The position numbers and the translations under genes are program-made. Under the pieces are notes generated by a model, which was given only the letters and a program-made list of their open reading frames with translations, was not told where the DNA came from and did no database searches. DNA of 64,000 nucleotides from Tubulanus polymorphus (Eukaryota; Nemertea; Palaeonemertea; Tubulaniformes; Tubulanidae), in the NCBI RefSeq assembly GCF_964204645.1, contig NC_134025.1, positions 4,407,001 through 4,471,000 on the forward strand. Direction: 5' to 3'. Below, piece by piece: positions 61,701 to 64,000 of this stretch. Position 1 is the first letter of the stretch; every line of letters begins with the position of its first letter.

Positions 61701-64000
61701 ATCCTGAAATTTCAAAGAAACAACCTCTCCAATAAGAATTTCACCAAAATTAGACAAAGCCAAATGCACTGATGAACGAATTTGATGAATATCAAACTCA
61801 TTAGTAGACAACGCTACACTGTTACTTACATCAAAGAATGTTCCAGCATTTTGGACTAAAACTTGGTTGGAATCAGGCTTGTTTTTACAATATTGGACGT
61901 ATATGGAGAAATGTTCAGCCTGGAAAATGAGAAAACATAATTAATACTCTCAGCCAAGGTAATATCTACCAAGTTGCTTTCATTATCTAGAAACTTACCC
62001 ATGTGACAAAACAATGGCCAACATCTTCAGGCAATGCTTCATACTTCTCTAACTCTTTCAAGAAAATACTGTTGTGGAATTCATAGATTTCTTTAATGTT
62101 TCCAAATATCACATCGTGCTTGCCAGCAATTCCTGCTGGAATATTGCTGGAATTACTTGCATCTAGCATCTCATCGAGGTAATGCTGGAAGTAGAATTGT
62201 GGGACAATGTAGGAAATAGGTTAAATTGAATATAAATTGAATAGTAATGAGTGTTAAGTTTAACCAAAAAGTCCTAAATCAAGAATACAAACTCACTTGT
62301 ATGCATATCTGCAGATCTTTAACATAAGTACGTTCAGTTTGAAGCAGTTCAGCCATAATAAACCTGAAATAGAAATATATCAAATTAATCACTTTCTTTG
62401 AATCTTGATCTTTCCAAACGTAACTTAAGAATCTAAACTTACTCTTTCCGTCGAGCAGACTTCCTTTTCTCTTCAGTCAATTCTTTTGCAGTTTGCTGAA
62501 GTTTTTCTTCCAAATTCGGATCACTTTGGCGATCTTCTTTTTCCGGAGGCTGTATGATAGGAAAATTTAATATTTCAAAAATGCAATGAATAGTATAATA
62601 TAGATAACAAATCTAGAATTCATAAGAAAACTCACCTCTGTTGTAATACCTAGACTACTCTCTAGTTTGGCTCGGTATTTTTCCATCCTAGATGCAAAGT
62701 CTTTATAGCGTTTATCAACGGCTGAGACCCATTGTTTGATACTGGCAGCGTGTGCATGGCCTTTCTCCACGAGGCTATCGGCAAGTTGTAGCAATAACTT
62801 AACCTTTTCTCTAGTTTCCTGATGTATGGAAATCACATATTTTCAGGAATGTTGAAAAAAATTAATTCAATCAAATACCAATTCCCCGGCAAGCTTACCT
62901 TGGCAGTTACTTTGAATTCATTATGTTCTCTGAGCAGGCCCTCAGTTTCTTCAGGATTACTACCAACATTTGTATGCGTTGATAGATAAAACTCCCCAGT
63001 GTCATGGATCCATTCTAATGCCTGAATAGATGAACATTTTGATGCCTTAAAAATCGCTTAACTCAAACAGACAGTTCATCGCATTATCAACTATATCAAC
63101 CTAAATATCAGACACTATTTCCAACCTTTGAATGAATCAATATTCCGAGTACAGATTACACATTTACCTGCTTAGCACTTCTTTCAAACAACACAAACTG
63201 TTGACAATGGTCTAATTTGCGTTTTCTCATCGTCCAATATTCCAACACAAGATTTTCCTGTTTGAGTAACTGGTCTAGGGTGACTGCAAAATTTCATAAA
63301 TACATGACAAAAAATGCTATCATTCTGATGAATAAGATTACTACTGCTTGAGAATGAAATTACTTACTTTTAACCTGAGTTTCTGGACTGCGAGTTTTCA
63401 TGTGCATTCCTAATGTATGAATGTTTCTATGTACATATTTTAGAAAAGTTTCAGCTGTACGCCGTGCTAAGGTACATGCCTAAAATAAAAACAATAAACA
63501 TTTCTTTTCCAGAAGCATGAATTGTGTAGGCGTCTTTGGACCATCAAATGAAAGAATTCATACCTTTAAAAAAGCTTCTTTCTGTTCTAAATGCTTATTG
63601 ATGAGTTGTTGAAGATATTGCGCTTTATCAGCACCACTTTTATCAGTGTTACACCAGTCTTCATCTCGACGGTATTCACGTTCTAAACTCTCTAAAACTG
63701 AACAAACCTGCAACAACAACAATAACAATGGTTCACATCGAAATTCATTTATCTACATTCATTCATTATTGAAGTATGACCAGAAAGAAGTTAGACTAAG
63801 ATTCCCTATGAAATCCCAGCAGGAGGTGAAGTCATTCTATCTAAAGAACGAAATAAATTTGTTAAGACTTACTTGTTCGGCTGTTTTATACCAGTTCATT
63901 GAGGCCATGACGAGTTTATGACGTTCCTCAGCGTGGTACATTAACTGTTGCCATTTCTCACTGAGACTCTCCGCAATTGTACGCACGAGTTGAGAATTAT
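21560..64000 (-). CDS. trio: Trio/kalirin dual Rho-GEF kinase, 5' end outside the window
   Basis: Forty exons from 64000 down to the TGA at 21560-21562 join without a frame break into 2114 codons plus stop. The order is that of vertebrate TRIO/KALRN: end of the spectrin repeats, DH1-PH1, SH3, linker, DH2-PH2, linker, SH3, Ig, FN3, protein kinase and a short tail. Family knowledge: the first DH-PH activates Rac/RhoG and the second RhoA, guiding axon growth, cell migration and actin remodelling at the membrane. Exon coordinates are in the block entries below. Long introns (45837-59978, 35268-41962, 30222-35186 and others) contain five candidate alternative first exons. As a single invertebrate gene it could equally be called kalirin-like. 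The N-terminal Sec14 domain and most spectrin repeats lie beyond base 64000. Confidence 0.95.
23117..24108 (-). CDS. trio: trio: Ig and FN3 domains
   Basis: Exons 24108-23905 and 23607-23117. The Ig domain has the paired Cys in [11 protein letters not shown] and [11 protein letters not shown] and the core Trp in [11 protein letters not shown]3 follows: [47 protein letters not shown]. The exon runs into the start of the kinase region ([16 protein letters not shown]). Human TRIO has Ig plus kinase, and kalirin has Ig, FN3 and kinase, so the FN3 here is kalirin-like. Confidence 0.9.
24197..25274 (-). CDS. trio: trio: linker and second SH3 domain
   Basis: Exons 25274-24839 (Ser/Pro-rich linker with [15 protein letters not shown] and [18 protein letters not shown]), 24617-24418 (SH3-2: [40 protein letters not shown]) and 24332-24197 (basic linker [21 protein letters not shown]). 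The SH3 has ADYTA and the Trp-Ile-Pro motif. The basic stretch corresponds to the Lys-rich segment before the Ig domain in vertebrate Trio. Confidence 0.9.
26773..28806 (-). CDS. trio: trio: second DH-PH module (GEF2)
   Basis: Exons 28806-28601, 28509-28339, 28254-28185, 28100-27918, 27800-27672, 27516-27481, 27368-27207, 27120-26943 and 26812-26773. DH2 begins at [21 protein letters not shown] and includes [58 protein letters not shown] and [14 protein letters not shown]2 follows with [27 protein letters not shown] and a closing helix [14 protein letters not shown]. The DH2 exon at 28509 is joined through the split codon AT|G. GEF2 in this family acts on RhoA. The 3' exon [14 protein letters not shown] matches the conserved ALTSPIE stretch after PH2. 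Confidence 0.93.
29558..29644 (-). CDS. trio: trio: candidate alternative first exon E (helical start)
   Basis: ATG opens 29 codons, [18 protein letters not shown] then [11 protein letters not shown], strongly amphipathic-helical. It ends at donor CAG|GTTTGT in phase 0. The next constant exon (28806-28601) enters in phase 0. It would begin a protein immediately before DH2. No Cys is present, unlike B-D. An internal exon is possible but the sequence before the ATG has no pyrimidine-rich acceptor. Confidence 0.5.
30027..42308 (-). CDS. trio: trio: linker exons between SH3-1 and GEF2
   Basis: Exons 42308-42206 (Ser/Asn-rich, ending NKRRHSFR), 42092-41963 ([16 protein letters not shown], aligning with the conserved RKWL-PVRRLS block of vertebrate Trio), 35267-35187 (acidic [16 protein letters not shown]) and 30221-30027 (acidic, with [14 protein letters not shown] matching a conserved PLPPPM block). 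The region is low-complexity, but the splice phases all fit and the conserved blocks occur in the order of the vertebrate protein. Confidence 0.82.
30704..30808 (-). CDS. trio: trio: candidate alternative first exon D (Cys-basic start)
   Basis: ATG in a strong context (ACCATGG) opens 35 codons: [19 protein letters not shown], then [11 protein letters not shown]. It ends at donor CGG|GTAGGA in phase 0, and the next constant exon (30221-30027) enters in phase 0. The LCFC plus HKRKK pattern parallels exon C. It lies 480 bp upstream of its partner exon. Confidence 0.6.
31283..31613. repeat. Tandem duplication of about 150-170 bp in a trio intron
   Basis: Two adjacent, diverged copies (about 31283-31436 and 31437-31613) share ordered blocks: TTATTGACA, ATACTTC, ATAATGTTA, GTAATAAAA, AATAAGCAAAATGAGTAAAT and GGCTT. 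Non-coding, in the intron before the exon at 30221. Confidence 0.65.
34093..34122. repeat. CAG trinucleotide microsatellite
   Basis: GAGAG is followed by about nine CAG units on + (CTG on the transcribed - strand). It lies in a trio intron. The short open frames running through it (33980-34334) are by-products of the repeat. Confidence 0.85.
34618..34699. repeat. CAT/ATG trinucleotide microsatellite
   Basis: About 27 perfect CAT units on + (ATG on -), in a trio intron. The - strand open frame 34567-34764 is a poly-Met artefact of this repeat. Confidence 0.95.
35878..35997 (-). CDS. trio: trio: candidate alternative first exon C (basic, Cys-containing start)
   Basis: ATG opens exactly 40 codons, [18 protein letters not shown] and then SSAADDYPG..., and ends at donor ACG|GTATGT in phase 0. 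The following constant exon (35267-35187) enters in phase 0. Lys/Arg-rich residues next to FFKLCSC suggest membrane association by charge plus acylation (inference). It would start a GEF2-kinase isoform lacking GEF1 and SH3-1. Confidence 0.6.
37631..37878. mobile_element. Fold-back element with another inverted-repeat element inside it
   Basis: The outer arms, 37631-37678 (CCTTGAGCTAATTGTTTATT...) and 37831-37878 (ending AATAAACAATTAGTTCAAGG with the strand reversed), pair over about 47 bp. Between them, 37683-37826 has its own inverted ends, CTGGGGCCGGTTGCATAGTC and its inverse GTGCAACTGGCCCCTG, with inner CTTAAGACCAG repeats. Two nested elements or one compound hairpin element; no coding capacity. 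Confidence 0.7.
39556..39872. mobile_element. Long inverted-repeat (fold-back) element in a trio intron
   Basis: Arms of about 85-95 bp (39556-39648 and 39777-39872) are inverted copies. Shared blocks are GGTAGATTT, TTTGGTGTC, CTTACAAAC and CCACCACAC. About 130 bp lie between. Diverged by small gaps, non-coding. Confidence 0.7.
43006..43114 (-). CDS. trio: trio: candidate alternative first exon B (Cys-rich start)
   Basis: ATG opens 36 codons plus one base: [18 protein letters not shown], then an acidic stretch ending in five Asp. The donor is A|GTATGT in phase 1. The next constant exon (42308-42206) needs exactly phase 1 at entry. A TTCTAG tract lies within the reading, so it could instead be an internal exon, but the frame that follows from such an acceptor does not fit its neighbours. 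The cluster of four Cys near the start is a plausible S-palmitoylation site (inference). Confidence 0.6.
45066..45290 (+). repeat. Interspersed repeat, copy B
   Basis: Second copy of the family at 17984-18200, same orientation, in a trio intron. Shares GCTGTAAAAACCGT, GGGTTCTGTGTTAGTCGATGTG and CAATATTGGCGTTTCA, then similar AT-rich sequence. Confidence 0.7.
45584..45836 (-). CDS. trio: trio: first SH3 domain
   Basis: One 253-nt exon, phase 0 at entry and phase 1 at exit. It reads [20 protein letters not shown], then [27 protein letters not shown]. The ALYDY motif is replaced by AAEDY, and the Trp and the final GLVP are present. It lies between 14.1-kb and 3.3-kb introns. The upstream intron contains a candidate alternative first exon (51035-50892) with matching phase. 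Confidence 0.9.
46725..47138. mobile_element. MITE-like element, 414 bp, TA-flanked
   Basis: Starts CAGTAAACCTCATC and ends in the inverse GGTGAGGTTTACTG, with TA directly outside both ends (46723-46724, 47139-47140). It holds internal palindromes such as ACACCGCGATGCGGTGT. Terminal CAGT and TA target suggest a Tc1/mariner-pogo relative. Non-coding; lies in the 14-kb trio intron. Confidence 0.75.
47596..47863 (+). other. Orphan open frame with exon-like features
   Basis: Following an acceptor-like CTTTTTACAG, a + frame runs about 89 codons to TAA ([20 protein letters not shown] ... [17 protein letters not shown] ... [11 protein letters not shown]). Composition looks protein-like, with no low-complexity runs. 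There is no ATG at the start, so it would be a terminal exon of a nested gene or a decayed fragment. I do not recognise the family and found no partner exon. Confidence 0.3.
50892..51035 (-). CDS. trio: trio: candidate alternative first exon A (before SH3-1)
   Basis: ATG in a strong context (GCCATGG) opens 48 codons, [17 protein letters not shown] followed by a very acidic run, and ends at the near-perfect donor GAG|GTAAGA in phase 0. The next constant exon downstream (45836-45584) also begins in phase 0. It would make a protein starting just before SH3-1, without spectrin repeats or GEF1. No upstream acceptor is needed. Transcript evidence is not available. Confidence 0.6.
52279..52590 (+). 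other. Orphan open frame, 103 codons
   Basis: ATG to TAA without interruption on + in the 14-kb trio intron ([14 protein letters not shown] ... [10 protein letters not shown]-like middle ... HELRLLLH). GC-richer than its surroundings. No recognisable domain, no clear splice sites. Either a remnant of a mobile gene or chance. Confidence 0.2.
54121..54143. repeat. TA dinucleotide microsatellite
   Basis: About eleven TA units preceded by CG and followed by TTCATAAAG, in the 14-kb trio intron. Confidence 0.9.
54981..55066. repeat. Perfect 23-bp inverted repeat, 40-bp loop
   Basis: TACGGAAGCCAGTTGATGAC plus ATA at 54981-55003 is matched exactly by its inverse at 55044-55066. The loop is AT-rich. 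Either a very small fold-back element or a functional RNA hairpin in the trio intron. Exact pairing implies recent origin or constraint. Confidence 0.8.
59979..62549 (-). CDS. trio: trio: first DH-PH module (GEF1) and Gly-rich linker
   Basis: Exons 62549-62443, 62363-62297, 62184-61999, 61919-61830, 61703-61491, 61333-61151, 61000-60896, 60806-60643 and 60123-59979. DH1 starts at [21 protein letters not shown] and includes [19 protein letters not shown] (CR3 helix) and [19 protein letters not shown]1 starts near [19 protein letters not shown], with [12 protein letters not shown] and a closing helix [17 protein letters not shown]. The last exon is a Ser/Gly linker ending in seven glycines. GEF1 of this family loads GTP on Rac and RhoG. 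Core residues look intact, so activity is expected. Confidence 0.93.
62636..64000 (-). CDS. trio: trio: C-terminal spectrin repeats
   Basis: Exons 64000-63873 (partial), 63707-63564, 63479-63368, 63283-63168, 63021-62899 and 62818-62636. They encode helical spectrin-repeat sequence with the landmarks [83 protein letters not shown], and [19 protein letters not shown]. This region leads directly into DH1. In the family the spectrin repeats bind receptors and scaffold partners and restrain the GEF activity. All junctions are in phase. Confidence 0.93.

Overview
The window is animal nuclear DNA: AT-rich, with spliced genes, GT-AG introns from about 50 bp to 14 kb, microsatellites and many short inverted-repeat elements. 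The gene content (a Trio-type Rho-GEF that keeps its C-terminal kinase, a divergent class A GPCR remnant, a transposon with integrase and HECT genes) fits a marine invertebrate, perhaps a lophotrochozoan. The species cannot be fixed from sequence alone.

1-9357: one large DNA transposon, its left end lying outside the window. Its ends are arrays of a 144-bp unit in opposite orientation (1-740 and about 8031-9357). Inside are two converging genes with open reading frames: a multi-exon integrase-type DDE transposase on + and a SAM-HECT ubiquitin-ligase-like gene on -. Each gene begins just inside an array, and the array units are packed with TTTGGCGC, the E2F-type octamer. The element ends about 950 bp upstream of NOP58.

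10308-13602: NOP58, a box C/D snoRNP core protein, in 15 exons that join in frame to 547 codons plus stop.

13603-21559: gene-poor. It holds short inverted-repeat elements, a doubtful small - strand membrane-protein gene, and a GPCR pseudogene with stops, a frameshift and a lost helix.

21560-64000: the - strand trio/kalirin gene, 5' end outside the window. Forty constant exons join in one continuous frame (2114 codons plus stop): spectrin repeat end, DH1-PH1, SH3, linkers, DH2-PH2, SH3, Ig, FN3 and protein kinase. The long introns in the middle hold five candidate alternative first exons (51035, 43114, 35997, 30808 and 29644). Each starts with ATG, ends at a GT donor and has the phase needed by the next constant exon. 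Three of them share a short hydrophobic-cysteine, lysine-containing start that suggests membrane anchoring. Together they would give a ladder of N-terminally shortened GEF2 isoforms.

All exon boundaries come from reading splice sites and protein frames by eye; no alignment or transcript data were available.
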